Program-made: the position numbers and the translations under genes
The notes under the pieces: model-generated
What the model saw: the letters and a program-made list of their open reading frames with translations, nothing else
Database searches by the model: none
What the model was told of the DNA's origin: nothing
Part shown: positions 33,244-44,856 of the stretch, one piece after another
How the letters are laid out: every line of letters begins with the position of its first letter
How positions within the stretch are numbered: the first letter of the stretch is position 1
NCBI RefSeq assembly: GCF_002982115.1
Contig: NZ_CP019980.1
Location: 1,558,001-1,622,000, forward strand
DNA from: Lysinibacillus sphaericus
Lineage (GTDB): Bacteria; Bacillota; Bacilli; Bacillales_A; Planococcaceae
Direction: 5' to 3'
Length of the DNA stretch: 64,000 nucleotides

Positions 33244-33816
33244 GTGACTGAAACAACAGAAAACAAAGACCTTGTACAAGAAAATGTACAAGCTGAAAAT
33301 GAGGCAACTGTAGAACAAACAGAAACGCCAGAAGAAGTGAAAGAACTAACAATTGAAGAGCAGTATGAAGCGAAACTAGCAGAATTACAAGCAAAGCTAG
33401 ATGATGAGGAAAATCGCCATCTACGCCTGCGTGCTGACTTTGACAATTTACGTCGCCGTACACAACTTGATCGTGAGGCGGCTGAAAAATATCGTGCACA
33501 AAGTCTGTTATCGGATTTATTGCCGGTATTAGATAATTTCGAACGTGCTTTACAAATAGAGCCAACTTCTGAAGAAGCAGTCTCAATTGTAAAAGGTATT
33601 GAAATGGTCTACCGATCACTAGTAGAAGCAACTGAAAAAGAAGGCTTACAAGTGATAAAAGCTGAAGGAGAGCAATTTGATCCAAATGTTCACCAAGCTG
33701 TTATGCAAGAACAAGATAGTGAAAAAGAACAAGGTGTTGTATTACGTGAGCTTCAAAAAGGGTATATTTTAAAAGATCGCGTATTACGCCCAACTATGGT
33801 ATCTGTAAACGAATAG
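33244..33816 (+). CDS. grpE: Nucleotide exchange factor GrpE
   Basis: GrpE releases ADP from DnaK. The 190-residue product has a long acidic N-terminal coiled coil ([17 protein letters not shown], then [19 protein letters not shown]). It continues [20 protein letters not shown] and the conserved C-terminal beta domain [29 protein letters not shown] start at 33244 after GAGGAGG. It follows hrcA by 17 bases in the heat-shock operon. Confidence 0.97.
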   Translation: MTETTENKDLVQENVQAENEATVEQTETPEEVKELTIEEQYEAKLAELQAKLDDEENRHLRLRADFDNLRRRTQLDREAAEKYRAQSLLSDLLPVLDNFERALQIEPTSEEAVSIVKGIEMVYRSLVEATEKEGLQVIKAEGEQFDPNVHQAVMQEQDSEKEQGVVLRELQKGYILKDRVLRPTMVSVNE

Positions 33817-33852
33817 TCATCGTACTATTTGAAAAAATAATTAGTTAATTAA

Positions 33853-35730
<1,878 letters not shown>

Positions 35731-35754
35731 GATATCAACAGCACAGTAAAGTGA

Positions 35755-35790
35755 AGAAGCCAAAGACCGCTTGCGGCTTTGGCTTTTCTC
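35755..35790 (+). terminator. Terminator between dnaK and dnaJ
   Basis: AGCCAAAGACCGC and GGCTTTGGCTTTT-type arms pair around a short TTGC loop and precede TTTTCTC. It would reduce dnaJ expression relative to dnaK. Confidence 0.7.
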
Positions 35791-35957
35791 TTTCTATTCT
35801 TTATAGAAAAAAGAATGGGCATGTCAGTGACATTTCTATAATGCTAGAGATATTATAGATACAATGATAGTAATGAGAAAATTATGGCGAAAATTAAAGC
35901 AGTTTTTTAAACTGCATGTTACAATAGATTTTATGCAAAAAGAGCGGAGTGTGAATC

Positions 35958-37079
35958 ATGGAGAAACGCGATTACTACGAGGTGCTTGGTTTAACGAAAT
36001 CGGCTTCTAAAGATGATATTAAAAAAGCATATCGTAAATTATCAAAGCAATACCATCCTGACTTAAATAAAGAGCCAGGTGCAGATGAAAAATTCAAAGA
36101 AATTGCTGAGGCTTACGAAGTTCTAAGTGACGATCAGAAAAAAGCGCGCTATGACCAATTTGGCCACGAAGATCCTAACGCAGGCTTTGGCGGCGGTGGC
36201 TTCGGAGGCGGCGGCTTTGGCGGCTTCGAGGATATTTTCAGTTCATTCTTTGGTGGCGGTGGACGACGTCAAGATCCGAATGCACCACGCAAAGGTGATG
36301 ATTTGCAATATCGCATGAATATTAAATTTGAGGAAGCGATTTTCGGGAAAGAAACAGAAATCGAGATTCCAAAAGATGAAACATGTGATACTTGTCATGG
36401 CTCTGGAGCAAAACCAGGGACATCACCAGAAACATGTTCGACATGTAAAGGTGCTGGGCAAATTAACCAAGCAGTCGATACACCTTTTGGTCGCATGATG
36501 AATCGTCGTACTTGTTCAACATGTCAAGGAACAGGTAAAATCATTAAAGAAAAATGTTCAACTTGTCGTGGAGAAGGGAAAATTCAAAAACGTAAAACAA
36601 TCAAAGTGTCTATTCCAGCAGGTGTAGATGACGGTCAACAAATACGTGTGTCGGGTCAGGGTGAACCAGGTATTAATGGCGGTCCAGCTGGTGACCTATA
36701 CATTATGTTCCGTGTTCAAGGGCACAATGAATTTGAACGTGATGGAGATGATATCTACTACGAATTAAAATTAACATTCCCTCAAGCAGCACTAGGTGAT
36801 GAAATTGAGGTACCAACTGTGCATGGAAAAGTAAAATTACGTATTCCTGCAGGCACACAATCAGGTGCTCAATTCCGCTTGAAAGATAAAGGCGTTAAAA
36901 ATGTGCATGGGTATGGAACAGGTAACCAATATGTCACAGTTAAAGTTGTCACACCAGAAAAACTAACAGAGAAACAAAAACAATTACTACGTGAATTTGC
37001 AGAAATCAGTGGTGATATTCCAGAAGAACAAGGAAGCTCACTATTTGATAAAATCAAGAAAAAATTCCAAGGTGAATAA
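35958..37079 (+). CDS. dnaJ: Chaperone DnaJ
   Basis: A 373-residue type I Hsp40. J domain [21 protein letters not shown] with the HPD motif ([10 protein letters not shown]). A Gly/Phe-rich linker follows, then four zinc-finger CxxCxGxG repeats ([37 protein letters not shown]) and two C-terminal substrate domains. The start follows AGCGGAGTGTGAATC. A 227-bp gap with a terminator and a GCAGTTT/AAACTGC hairpin separates it from dnaK, and it may have its own promoter there. Confidence 0.98.
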   Translation: MEKRDYYEVLGLTKSASKDDIKKAYRKLSKQYHPDLNKEPGADEKFKEIAEAYEVLSDDQKKARYDQFGHEDPNAGFGGGGFGGGGFGGFEDIFSSFFGGGGRRQDPNAPRKGDDLQYRMNIKFEEAIFGKETEIEIPKDETCDTCHGSGAKPGTSPETCSTCKGAGQINQAVDTPFGRMMNRRTCSTCQGTGKIIKEKCSTCRGEGKIQKRKTIKVSIPAGVDDGQQIRVSGQGEPGINGGPAGDLYIMFRVQGHNEFERDGDDIYYELKLTFPQAALGDEIEVPTVHGKVKLRIPAGTQSGAQFRLKDKGVKNVHGYGTGNQYVTVKVVTPEKLTEKQKQLLREFAEISGDIPEEQGSSLFDKIKKKFQGE

Positions 37080-37100
37080 TTAGAGGAGCTGAAGAGCTAC

Positions 37101-38042
37101 GTGAAGTGGTCAGAATTATCCATTCATACAAAAAATGAAGCGGTGGAAGCAATTTCAAACATTTTGCATGAAGCAGGGGCTAGCGGTGTTGTTATTGAAG
37201 ATTCAGCTGAATATGCGAAGCCACGGGAAGATCAGTATGGAGAAATTTATGCGCTAAATGAAGATGATTTTCCAAAAGAGGGAGTCATCGTTAAAGCTTA
37301 CTTATCAGAGTCTAGCTTTTTAAATGAAACAGTCGAAGAGATTAAGGCGGCCATTACAAATTTAACGAAATTTAACATTGATATTGGCGAAAATGTTGTT
37401 TCGATTGTAGAAGTGAACGAGGAAGATTGGGCAACAGCGTGGAAGCAATATTATCACCCTGTTAAAATTTCGGAACGCTTTACAATTGTACCGACATGGG
37501 AAGACTATTCACCCGTTTCAACGGATGAGTTAATCATTGAGTTAGATCCTGGCATGGCATTTGGAACAGGAACACATCCAACGACAGTAATGTGCTTACA
37601 AGGGCTGGAAAAGGTCGTGAAAGAAGGCGACACGGTTGTTGACATTGGCACAGGTTCAGGGGTTCTGTCCATTGGTGCTGCAATGCTAGGTGCAAAAAGT
37701 GTGCATGCTCTTGATTTAGACGAAGTTGCTGTACGTTCTGCTAAAGAAAATGTTGCGTTGAACAAAGTAAGCGATACAGTGCAAGTTTTCCATGGTAACC
37801 TATTGGATACTGTCAAGGAGCCAGCAGATGTTGTTGTTGCCAATATTTTAGCGGAAATCATAATGTCCTTTACTGACGATGCATTTACGATTGTCAAACC
37901 GGGTGGATTATACGTCACTTCAGGCATCATCGGAGCGAAACGAGATGATGTAAAAGCAGCACTAGAAGCTTCTGGCTTTGTTATTGAAGAAGTATTATTA
38001 ATGGAAGATTGGGTAGCGATTATCGCCCGTCGTCCACTATAA
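37101..38042 (+). CDS. prmA: Ribosomal protein L11 methyltransferase PrmA
   Basis: PrmA methylates lysines and the N-terminus of L11. The 313-residue product has the substrate domain at the N-terminus ([18 protein letters not shown]). The SAM-binding domain carries [29 protein letters not shown] (motif I) and [10 protein letters not shown] (the NPPY-like position). GTG start at 37101 after AGAGGAGCTGAAGAG. It is 21 bases after dnaJ, as in the Bacillus dnaK region. Confidence 0.96.
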   Translation: MKWSELSIHTKNEAVEAISNILHEAGASGVVIEDSAEYAKPREDQYGEIYALNEDDFPKEGVIVKAYLSESSFLNETVEEIKAAITNLTKFNIDIGENVVSIVEVNEEDWATAWKQYYHPVKISERFTIVPTWEDYSPVSTDELIIELDPGMAFGTGTHPTTVMCLQGLEKVVKEGDTVVDIGTGSGVLSIGAAMLGAKSVHALDLDEVAVRSAKENVALNKVSDTVQVFHGNLLDTVKEPADVVVANILAEIIMSFTDDAFTIVKPGGLYVTSGIIGAKRDDVKAALEASGFVIEEVLLMEDWVAIIARRPL

Positions 38043-38052
38043 ATGAACCGAG

Positions 38053-38097
38053 GAAGCGCAAATTGTGAGCCGAGTGCTGACGATTTGGCGCTTCTTC
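38053..38097 (+). other. Hairpin between prmA and rsmE
   Basis: GAAGCGC with AAAT pairs with ATTTGGCGCTTC around a loop of roughly 20 bases (one bulge). There is no proper T-tract. It begins about ten bases after the prmA stop and may be an mRNA stability or attenuation element. Confidence 0.45.
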
Positions 38098-38117
38098 TAT
38101 TGAGAGGAGTGAGCAGT

Positions 38118-38855
38118 ATGCAACGCTATTTTATTGAGACGGCCATTCATGAAGCGCGCATTACAGGTGAAGATGCCCGTCATATTATGCGTGTTATGCG
38201 GATGAAAGAAGGTGCTGAAATCATCGTTGTGGCACAAGACACAGCTTATATTTGTACGATTACGGCCTTTGAAGATGAGGATGTCTTAGTGCAAGCGACG
38301 GGACAAACCATTCCATCCCCTGAACTACCAGTGCGTGTAACAGTGGCGTGTGGGTTGCCTAAAGGCGATAAACTAGAGCTTATCACGCAAAAGGCAACGG
38401 AGCTAGGCATGTATGCTTTATTACCATTTGAAGCGGAACGTTCCATTGTGAAATGGGATGTGAAAAAGGGTGCGAAAAAACAAGAGCGCTTGCAAAAAAT
38501 TGCAAAAGAGGCAGCGGAACAATCGCATCGCACACATATTCCCAAAATCTATGAACCGATTCACTTTAAGCAGCTTGTGTCACAAATAGGAGACTTCGAT
38601 GCGGTTTTTATTGCAGATGAAGAGGATGCCAAAGACGAAAAACGAACAAGGTTTGCGGATAAGCTAAAAACCATGGTTGACAAGCAAGCAAAATCCATCC
38701 TTATCGTCTTTGGACCAGAAGGTGGGATTGCGCGTAAGGAAGCTGAAATGTTAATGCAAGCAGGTGCCCAAACAATGTCTCTAGGACCAAGAATTTTACG
38801 AGCAGAAACGGCGCCTCTTTATGCATTATCTGCAATATCGTATGAATTTGAATAA
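38118..38855 (+). CDS. rsmE: 16S rRNA m3U1498 methyltransferase RsmE
   Basis: RsmE is a SPOUT-class enzyme that N3-methylates U1498 of 16S rRNA. The 245-residue product starts MQRYFIETAIHEARITGEDARHI. The knot region is GLPKGDKLELITQKATELGM, VFGPEGGIARKEAEM and SLGPRILRAETAPLYALSAI. I chose ATG 38118 because GAGGAGTGAGCAGT lies just upstream; the longer frame from 38043 reads through the intergenic hairpin. Confidence 0.96.
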   Translation: MQRYFIETAIHEARITGEDARHIMRVMRMKEGAEIIVVAQDTAYICTITAFEDEDVLVQATGQTIPSPELPVRVTVACGLPKGDKLELITQKATELGMYALLPFEAERSIVKWDVKKGAKKQERLQKIAKEAAEQSHRTHIPKIYEPIHFKQLVSQIGDFDAVFIADEEDAKDEKRTRFADKLKTMVDKQAKSILIVFGPEGGIARKEAEMLMQAGAQTMSLGPRILRAETAPLYALSAISYEFE

Positions 38856-38962
38856 AACTGCGGTTTAGCCTTGTGGTATTGCTATTTTTTGCAAGTGGAA
38901 CTGTCACGGAGTAAAGCATTTTACCAGTGTGTAAATCCCTTTGTAAAGCGCGTTTTAAGAAA

Positions 38963-38995
38963 GCTGCTGTCTGCACATGCAGGTGGCAGTTTTTT
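38963..38995 (+). terminator. Terminator of the rsmE operon
   Basis: CTGCTGTCTGC and GCAGGTGGCAG pair (with G-U) around ACAT and are followed by TTTTTT. Confidence 0.8.
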
Positions 38996-39155
38996 AGTGC
39001 GATTGCCGTCCAATGGTTGTAGGGAATTACTGCTAGATAAGAAAAGCATGATGCAATCGAGCGAATTTACCGTAGAAGCAAATTTTAAAGTAGTGCTGAG
39101 AAGGGGAGAAAATTTTTGAAAAAATAGATTGGTTAATGTCAAAGGATTACAGGAA

Positions 39156-39196
39156 TAAAAAAGCCCAATTGTTAGCTTTATCTAACAATTGGAGCG
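39156..39196 (-). terminator. Terminator of the chemoreceptor-like gene
   Basis: On the minus strand CCAATTGTTAG and CTAACAATTGG pair perfectly around a 6-nt loop and precede GCTTTTTTATT. Confidence 0.9.
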
Positions 39197-39234
39197 ATTA
39201 CAGTGCTTGAAAGTTGCCTGTTAGAGCAGTTTAT

Positions 39235-40059
39235 TTATTTTAAGGCTTCTTGCATAAAAACTTTCATCTTGCTACTTAATACTGTTAATTCACCAATAAT
39301 CTCGCTGAAATCTTGAACTAGTTGAGCCTGTTCATTTGTTGCACCATTAATTTGCCCCATGTTTTGTTTCAGATTTTCAAGGCTACTATTAATATTTCGT
39401 AATGACGTTTCAATACTTTCTGTCGCGTTCGATGTTTCAGAAGAAAGTTTTCTTACTTCTTGTGCCACAATATTAAAACCAGCGCCATGTTGACCAGCAC
39501 GAGCTGCTTCAATCGATGCATTTAAGCCAAGTAAATTTGTTTGACGCGAGATGCTTTTTATTAAATTGGTTACTTCGTGTGTTTTTTTAGCATCATCTAG
39601 TGCGTGCTGTGCTTGCGTGTTAATTTCGTCACTAGTGGCTGCTAGCTCCTCAGAATGAGAAGCTACGTTATGTACTTTATCTTGTAAACTGTTAATAATA
39701 GCTTCCATTTTATTCATATATTCTTCAAGTTTAAGTTTGTTGTCGATTGGTAAACCAAAAGCAAGTGCTCCCACAACTTTACCGTGTGCACGAATTGGAA
39801 AAGCAAATGCATAAATGAAAATTCCGTAAACATCTTCTGGGATAATGATATCTGAATTTTGCCCTTTTAAAGCAGTGTAAATATTCTCATCGTTAGCGTT
39901 TACTTTGTGCCCGTCTTGATAACCTACATCGATGCGTTTACCAGCTAAACATTTTACAACAGTTTCAGTTTCTTTATCAATAACCGCTACTATTGCTTCT
40001 TCTTTTAATGCTAAGTGAATATAGGGTACTGAAAGAGATAATGCTTCAAGAATGTTCAT
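39235..40059 (-). CDS. Soluble methyl-accepting chemotaxis-like protein
   Basis: A 274-residue protein without membrane segments. The N-terminal ~125 residues form a small sensor-like domain ([25 protein letters not shown], later [18 protein letters not shown]), perhaps PAS/GAF- or dCACHE-like. The C-terminal part is a short MCP signalling coiled coil with the hairpin tip [38 protein letters not shown], which contacts CheA/CheW. The start is ATG 40059 with GGAGGAATTAGT upstream; a longer reading from 40119 is rejected. It interrupts the rsmE-mtaB order of Bacillus. The ligand is unknown; the cytosolic location suggests an intracellular or redox cue. Confidence 0.85.
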   Translation of the reverse strand: MNILEALSLSVPYIHLALKEEAIVAVIDKETETVVKCLAGKRIDVGYQDGHKVNANDENIYTALKGQNSDIIIPEDVYGIFIYAFAFPIRAHGKVVGALAFGLPIDNKLKLEEYMNKMEAIINSLQDKVHNVASHSEELAATSDEINTQAQHALDDAKKTHEVTNLIKSISRQTNLLGLNASIEAARAGQHGAGFNIVAQEVRKLSSETSNATESIETSLRNINSSLENLKQNMGQINGATNEQAQLVQDFSEIIGELTVLSSKMKVFMQEALK

Positions 40060-40467
40060 ACTAATTCCTCCGTTTTTTGTAAACCGTTTAAGGGCACTAT
40101 TAGTTATGTAATCATACAATTACATTGAAAGTATATCATTTCACCAGCTTTGTTGCTATATTGGAAAAAAGAAATGTATTTTATAATATGACAATAAAAA
40201 ACAATTAAATGATAAAAAAGGATGGCAATTACTGATAGAAGGTTTCGTTTTCAAAGGTGATATTATATTGAGATAATTGATAGCAGAGCGTGCTAAAGTT
40301 CGGCAGTAGCTATTTGTTATGCTTAGTTATTTTATAAAAAAATCTAATAAGTACTGATTTTAAAAGGTTTGTGTTATTATAGTTCTCGTATCTAAAATAA
40401 GAACACAAAAAAATACTTATAAATACGAAACACAATGTTATGTGATGTTGAAAGGATGAAATTAATT
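40060..40467. other. Intergenic region, chemoreceptor-like gene to mtaB
   Basis: A 408-bp AT-rich gap between divergent genes. Near mtaB the sequence TTGTGTTATTATAGTT resembles a SigA -10 area. No ORF, riboswitch or strong hairpin is recognised. Confidence 0.5.
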
Positions 40468-41817
40468 ATGAGTTACGCGCCTCCAAAAACCGTATCTCTA
40501 TATACGCTAGGTTGTAAAGTAAATCATTATGAAACAGAAGCTATTTGGCAACTGTTTAAAGAAGAAGGCTATGAACGTACGGAGTTTGATCATAAAGCGG
40601 ACGTTTATGTGATTAATACATGTACAGTAACAAATACGGGTGATAAAAAATCACGTCAAGTTATTCGCAGAGCTGTCCGTCAAAATCCGGATGCTGTTAT
40701 TTGTGTAACAGGCTGTTATGCGCAAACATCGCCAGCAGAAATTATGGCTATTCCTGGTGTTGATATTGTGGTAGGGACACAGGACCGTACAAAATTACTA
40801 GGCTATATTGAACAATATCGTAATGAGCGTCAACCGATTAATGCTGTACGCAACATTATGAAAAACCGTGTATATGAAGAGTTAGATGTACCGGCATTTA
40901 CAGACCGAACACGTGCATCGTTAAAAATCCAAGAGGGTTGCAATAACTTCTGTACATTTTGTATTATTCCTTGGGCGCGTGGTTTAATGCGCTCTCGTGA
41001 TCCACAAGAAGTTGTCAAACAAGCCCAACAGTTAGTAGATGCCGGTTATCTTGAAATTGTGCTAACAGGTATTCATACAGGGGGCTATGGTCAAGACTTA
41101 AAAGACTATAACCTTGCACAGTTGTTACGTGATTTAGAAGCGAATGTAAAAGGATTGAAACGTTTACGTATTTCTTCTATTGAAGCAAGCCAACTAACAG
41201 ATGAAGTCATTGAGGTTTTACGTGACTCAAAAATCGTTGTCAATCATTTACACATTCCAATTCAATCTGGTTCGGATACGGTTTTAAAACGTATGCGTCG
41301 AAAATATACGATGGCATTTTTCGGTGAGCGCTTAACAAAATTACATGAAGCTTTACCAGATTTAGCTGTTACTTCCGATGTAATTGTTGGTTTCCCAGGG
41401 GAGACAGAAGAAGAATTTATGGAAACCTACAACTTTATTCGTGACCATAAGTTTTCTGAATTACATGTTTTCCCATTCTCACCTCGTACAGGCACGCCGG
41501 CAGCACGTATGGAAGACCAAGTGGATGAGGACATTAAAAATGAGCGCGTGCATCGTTTAATCGCTTTAAACGACCAACTAGCAAAGGAATATGCTTGTCG
41601 TTTTGAAAATGATGTGTTAGAAGTAATCCCAGAGGAATTTGTTCATGATGGTAGTGATGAAGAAGGTTTATTAACAGGTTATACTGATAACTATTTAAAA
41701 GTAGTATTTGAAGGACCTGAAAACCTTATTGGTCAACTTGTAAAAGTCAAAATTACACAAGCAGGCTATCCACATTCTAAAGGGCAGTTTGTACGTTTAC
41801 TAGAAACGGTAAAATAA
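40468..41817 (+). CDS. mtaB: tRNA t6A37 methylthiotransferase MtaB
   Basis: MtaB is a radical SAM enzyme that adds a methylthio group to t6A37 of tRNA. The 449-residue product has the N-terminal UPF0004 domain (SLYTLGCKVNHYETEAIW, INTCTVTN, VTGCYAQ). The radical SAM motif is CNNFCTFCIIPWARG, followed by SSIEASQLTDE and a C-terminal TRAM-like part. ATG 40468 follows AAAGGATGAAATTAATT; the longer reading from 40435 is rejected. Known as YqeV in Bacillus. Confidence 0.96.
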   Translation: MSYAPPKTVSLYTLGCKVNHYETEAIWQLFKEEGYERTEFDHKADVYVINTCTVTNTGDKKSRQVIRRAVRQNPDAVICVTGCYAQTSPAEIMAIPGVDIVVGTQDRTKLLGYIEQYRNERQPINAVRNIMKNRVYEELDVPAFTDRTRASLKIQEGCNNFCTFCIIPWARGLMRSRDPQEVVKQAQQLVDAGYLEIVLTGIHTGGYGQDLKDYNLAQLLRDLEANVKGLKRLRISSIEASQLTDEVIEVLRDSKIVVNHLHIPIQSGSDTVLKRMRRKYTMAFFGERLTKLHEALPDLAVTSDVIVGFPGETEEEFMETYNFIRDHKFSELHVFPFSPRTGTPAARMEDQVDEDIKNERVHRLIALNDQLAKEYACRFENDVLEVIPEEFVHDGSDEEGLLTGYTDNYLKVVFEGPENLIGQLVKVKITQAGYPHSKGQFVRLLETVK

Positions 41818-41822
41818 TTGAT

Positions 41823-41863
41823 AAAGGATTGTCTATCTGTTGAAGATGGACAATCCTTTTTAC
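41823..41863 (+). terminator. Terminator of mtaB
   Basis: AAAGGATTGTC and GACAATCCTTT with an inner ATC/GAT pairing, followed by TTTAC. Confidence 0.8.
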
Positions 41864-42044
41864 TTCATAATAATGAGCTTGTATGGGCATGATAAAATTT
41901 AATAATTTATAAAATTAGTGTTTGTAGCACATATTTTTATTGGCTAGACTGGCTCTCGTGTAACGATTATTAGACGGAAACGTGAAAACATGTTATCATT
42001 CCAAAGAGGTACGGACAACTTAAGTTAGAAGGAGCGCTTGTTAA

Positions 42045-42716
42045 ATGAAAACAAATTATGCAAGTATGATTGATCACACGTTATTAAAGGCGGAGGCAAC
42101 GAAAGAGCAAATTGAAAAGTTATGTGCTGAGGCTAAAGAATTTGGCTTTGCATCAGTTTGCGTAAATCCAACTTGGGTAAAATATTGCAGCGAGCTATTA
42201 CAAAATTCAAATGTTTTAGTTTGTACAGTTATTGGTTTTCCGTTAGGTGCTAATACAACCGCTGTAAAAGTATTTGAGGCAAAAGATGCAATTGCTAATG
42301 GTGCACAAGAAGTGGACATGGTTATTAATATTGGGGCATTAAAAGACCAAAACTTTGAATTAGTGCAATCAGATATTGCTGCAGTGGTGGAAGCGGCTAA
42401 AGGCAATGCGATTGTTAAAGTGATTATCGAAACATGCCTACTAACCGAAGAAGAGAAAGTAAAGGCATGTGAACTTTCAGTGGCTGCTGGAGCAGATTTC
42501 GTCAAAACGTCAACAGGTTTTTCTACAGGTGGAGCAACAGCAGAGGACATTGCCTTGATGCGCAAAACAGTTGGTCCAGAGCTAGGTGTAAAAGCTTCTG
42601 GTGGCGTTCGCAGTTTAGAAGATATGCAAAAAATGGTCGAAGCAGGTGCTACCCGAATTGGGGCAAGCTCTGGTGTAGCGATTGTGAAAGGCTTAATTGC
42701 AGATTCTAATTATTAA
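42045..42716 (+). CDS. deoC: Deoxyribose-phosphate aldolase
   Basis: DeoC splits 2-deoxyribose 5-phosphate into glyceraldehyde 3-phosphate and acetaldehyde in deoxynucleoside breakdown. The 223-residue TIM-barrel protein shows [55 protein letters not shown] and [15 protein letters not shown] (Schiff-base Lys). KASGGVRS holds the second Lys. AGAAGGAGCGCTTG lies upstream. Single-gene unit with its own terminator. cdd, another nucleoside-salvage gene, is elsewhere in the window. Confidence 0.97.
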   Translation: MKTNYASMIDHTLLKAEATKEQIEKLCAEAKEFGFASVCVNPTWVKYCSELLQNSNVLVCTVIGFPLGANTTAVKVFEAKDAIANGAQEVDMVINIGALKDQNFELVQSDIAAVVEAAKGNAIVKVIIETCLLTEEEKVKACELSVAAGADFVKTSTGFSTGGATAEDIALMRKTVGPELGVKASGGVRSLEDMQKMVEAGATRIGASSGVAIVKGLIADSNY

Positions 42717-42745
42717 TGTTCACATCATTTAATAGCGATCTTTAG

Positions 42746-42786
42746 AAAATAGTGTATGGGGGATTTCTCCGGTACACTATTTTTTT
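42746..42786 (+). terminator. Terminator of deoC
   Basis: AAAATAGTGTA and TACACTATTTT with inner GGGA/TCC pairing, followed by T residues. Confidence 0.85.
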
Positions 42787-42845
42787 AATTACCACTAAAG
42801 ACCGTACTTCCAATCAACCATCTATATTACGCTAACTTGTCTATA

Positions 42846-42874
42846 GAATAATTGATTTTTCCTTCTCATATACT
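42846..42874 (+). promoter_or_regulatory. SigE/SigK-like promoter of cotJ
   Basis: CATATACT (42867-42874) resembles the mother-cell -10 CATACAnT, with GAATAAT (42846-42852) as a -35 about 14 bases upstream. B. subtilis cotJABC is SigE-dependent, which supports the assignment. Confidence 0.5.
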
Positions 42875-42909
42875 CGAATGACGTAAATGCGTTTTGAAAG
42901 GAGGATTTT

Positions 42910-43137
42910 ATGTTTACGCAATTTAAATATTGGCGGCCTTATATCAGTCCATTCGACCCTTGTAAACCGATTGAAGTCAAAAGTTATTCAACACCTCCGC
43001 AATTGTATATAGGCTTTCAACCACCTGGACTACCACAATTTCAAACTGCCAAGGAAGCGCTGAAATTTGGCACTTTATGGCCTCAATTTTTTAGCCCATA
43101 TCCGAATCCTGAGAGAGGTGAGATGAAAGGTGAGTAA
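42910..43137 (+). CDS. cotJA: Spore coat protein CotJA
   Basis: A 75-residue Pro/aromatic-rich protein (FKYWRPYISPFDPCKPIEVKSY, then YIGFQPPGLPQFQTAKEALKFGTLWPQFFSPY), typical of CotJA, an inner coat component. AAAGGAGGATTTT precedes the ATG. First gene of cotJA-cotJB-cotJC; its 3' end overlaps cotJB by 8 bp. Confidence 0.95.
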   Translation: MFTQFKYWRPYISPFDPCKPIEVKSYSTPPQLYIGFQPPGLPQFQTAKEALKFGTLWPQFFSPYPNPERGEMKGE

Positions 43138-43393
43138 AAAAATGCCACCAGAATTTTATGAGCTTCTCGAGGAAATTCAGGCCATCGATTTTGTTTTAGT
43201 TGAATTAAATCTTTATTTAGATACACATCCTCACGATTATACAGCGATCACACAATTTAATGAAAATGCTGAAAAAAGTATGCGCTTAAAAATTGATTTT
43301 GAGCAAAAATATGGACCACTCATGAACTTTGGAAGAAGCTATTCGAATTATCCGTTTAATTGGGTCGACACGCCATGGCCTTGGCAAGTGTAA
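43130..43393 (+). CDS. cotJB: Spore coat protein CotJB
   Basis: An 87-residue protein with the CotJB pattern PPEFYELLEEIQAIDFVLVELNLYLDTHP and the aromatic end SNYPFNWVDTPWPWQV. GTG start at 43130 overlapping cotJA suggests translational coupling. It works in coat assembly with CotJA and CotJC. Confidence 0.95.
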   Translation: MSKKMPPEFYELLEEIQAIDFVLVELNLYLDTHPHDYTAITQFNENAEKSMRLKIDFEQKYGPLMNFGRSYSNYPFNWVDTPWPWQV

Positions 43394-43431
43394 CATCTTA
43401 TGAGAAATGTTTGGATTAGGGGGAAAGATGT

Positions 43432-44001
43432 TTGTGGTATTATGAAAAAAAGCTCCAATATCCAGTGAAAGTTAGTACATGTAACCCGATGCTTGCGAAA
43501 TTTTTAATAGAGCAATACGGGGGTGCTGATGGGGAGCTGGCTGCAGCACTTCGGTATATGAATCAGCGTTACACTTTACCTGATAAAGTAGTTGGTTTGC
43601 TGACGGATATAGCGACGGAAGAGTTTTCACATCTCGAAATGATTGCGACGATGATTTATAAATTAACGAAGGACGCCACGCCACAGCAGTTAAAAGAAGC
43701 GGGAATTGGTGATTATTATGTGAATCATGATAAAGCTTTGTTTTATCAAAATGCAGCCGGTGTGCCATTTACCGCAAGCTACATTCAGGCTAAGGGGGAT
43801 CCCATTGCTGACCTTTATGAAGATATTGCTGCAGAAGAAAAGGCACGTGCCACATACCAATGGATTATCGACTTATCCGATGACCCTGATTTGAATGATA
43901 GTTTAATTTTCCTAAGAGAAAGAGAAATCATCCATTCCCAACGCTTTAGAGAAGCGGTCGAACTATTAAAAGAAGATGGTAACACAAAGAAAATTTTTTA
44001 A
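43432..44001 (+). CDS. cotJC: Spore coat protein CotJC, manganese-catalase-like
   Basis: A 189-residue coat protein of the Mn-catalase family. MWYYEKKLQYPVKVSTCNP starts at a TTG (43432) nine bases after AGGGGGAAAG. Ferritin-like metal residues appear in QYGGADGELAAALRYMNQRY, TEEFSHLEMIATMIYKL, EDIAAEEKARATYQWI and REIIHSQRFREA. It is shorter than cytosolic Mn-catalases, as usual for CotJC. Confidence 0.95.
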   Translation: MWYYEKKLQYPVKVSTCNPMLAKFLIEQYGGADGELAAALRYMNQRYTLPDKVVGLLTDIATEEFSHLEMIATMIYKLTKDATPQQLKEAGIGDYYVNHDKALFYQNAAGVPFTASYIQAKGDPIADLYEDIAAEEKARATYQWIIDLSDDPDLNDSLIFLREREIIHSQRFREAVELLKEDGNTKKIF

Positions 44002-44127
44002 AATACGACATAAGGGATATTCGTACAGGTTTGCTTCTGTAACAAAACGTAGATGAGATAAAACTTAGCTGATAAGGCAAACGCTTGTGGATAACAACAC
44101 CGTAGTGAAAATCAACGGTAAAACAAT

Positions 44128-44166
44128 AAAGTGTTAGATTATTGGTAGTCAATCTAACACTTTTTC
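44128..44166. terminator. Bidirectional terminator between cotJ and ktr operons
   Basis: AAAGTGTTAGATT and AATCTAACACTTT pair around ATTGGTAGTC with T-runs on both sides. Confidence 0.88.
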
Positions 44167-44174
44167 TCATTAGC

Positions 44175-44831
44175 CTATTCAATATTGGAAAATTGCGCAA
44201 TATCTTTACGATGACCAATCATGACTAAAATATCTTCTTGTTCAATTAATTGTTCTGGAGATGGAGAGATAATGATATCTACTCCTCTTACAATGGCAAT
44301 AACACTGACATTGTATTTAGCACGTAGATCTAAATCGCGTAAATTTTTATTAGCCATTTTGGGAGGAATCATTATTTCTTCTATACTATAGTCTTTCGAT
44401 AACTCAATATAATTTAACATATTAGGGGAGAGCAACTGATTTGCTACTCGCTCACCCATATCGCGTTCAGGATAAATAATCCAATCTGCGCCTACTTTAT
44501 CTAATACTTGCCCATGTCTTTTCCCAAGCGCTTTAGCAATAATTTTTTTTATGCCAAGTTCTTTTAGCAATGAAACAGTTAAAATACTGGATTGCATATC
44601 GTTACCTATAGCAACAATGACACAGTCGAAATTTCCTATTCCAATGGAGGTTAGCGCCTTCTCTTCAGTCGTATCCGCAACAACTGCATGTGTTACATAA
44701 AGCTCGGCATCTTCAACCCGCTCCTCGTTAATATCGATTCCAAGCACCTGTTGGCCAGCTTCATGTAATCTTCTAGCAACACTTACTCCGAATCTACCTA
44801 AGCCGATGATGGCATATTGATTGATGGTCAT
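44175..44831 (-). CDS. Ktr potassium uptake regulatory subunit (KtrA/KtrC)
   Basis: A 218-residue RCK protein that binds nucleotides and gates the Ktr potassium channel. RCK_N starts YAIIGLGRFGVSVARRLHEAG with a Rossmann loop and IDINEERV. RCK_C (TrkA_C) has MIPPKMANKNLRDLDLRAKYNVSVIAIVRG, the region that binds c-di-AMP in KtrA/KtrC of related species. AGAGGAGC precedes the ATG. Second gene of the operon, 25 bases after the channel gene. KtrA and KtrC cannot be told apart with certainty; the riboswitch favours KtrAB. Confidence 0.9.
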   Translation of the reverse strand: MTINQYAIIGLGRFGVSVARRLHEAGQQVLGIDINEERVEDAELYVTHAVVADTTEEKALTSIGIGNFDCVIVAIGNDMQSSILTVSLLKELGIKKIIAKALGKRHGQVLDKVGADWIIYPERDMGERVANQLLSPNMLNYIELSKDYSIEEIMIPPKMANKNLRDLDLRAKYNVSVIAIVRGVDIIISPSPEQLIEQEDILVMIGHRKDIAQFSNIE

Positions 44832-44856
44832 AGTCGTTAGCTCCTCTTGAATTTAA

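Larger units (their letters stand above)
38856..39234. other. Intergenic region after rsmE
   Basis: Contains the rsmE terminator (38963-38995) and, further right, the terminator of the minus-strand chemoreceptor-like gene. The ORF-like stretch 38871-39119 runs across the terminator and shows no ribosome site, so I do not treat it as a gene. Confidence 0.6.

Noticed and set aside
38871-39119. 82-codon plus-strand ORF after rsmE
   Set aside because: It runs through a clear terminator, lacks a ribosome site and resembles no protein.
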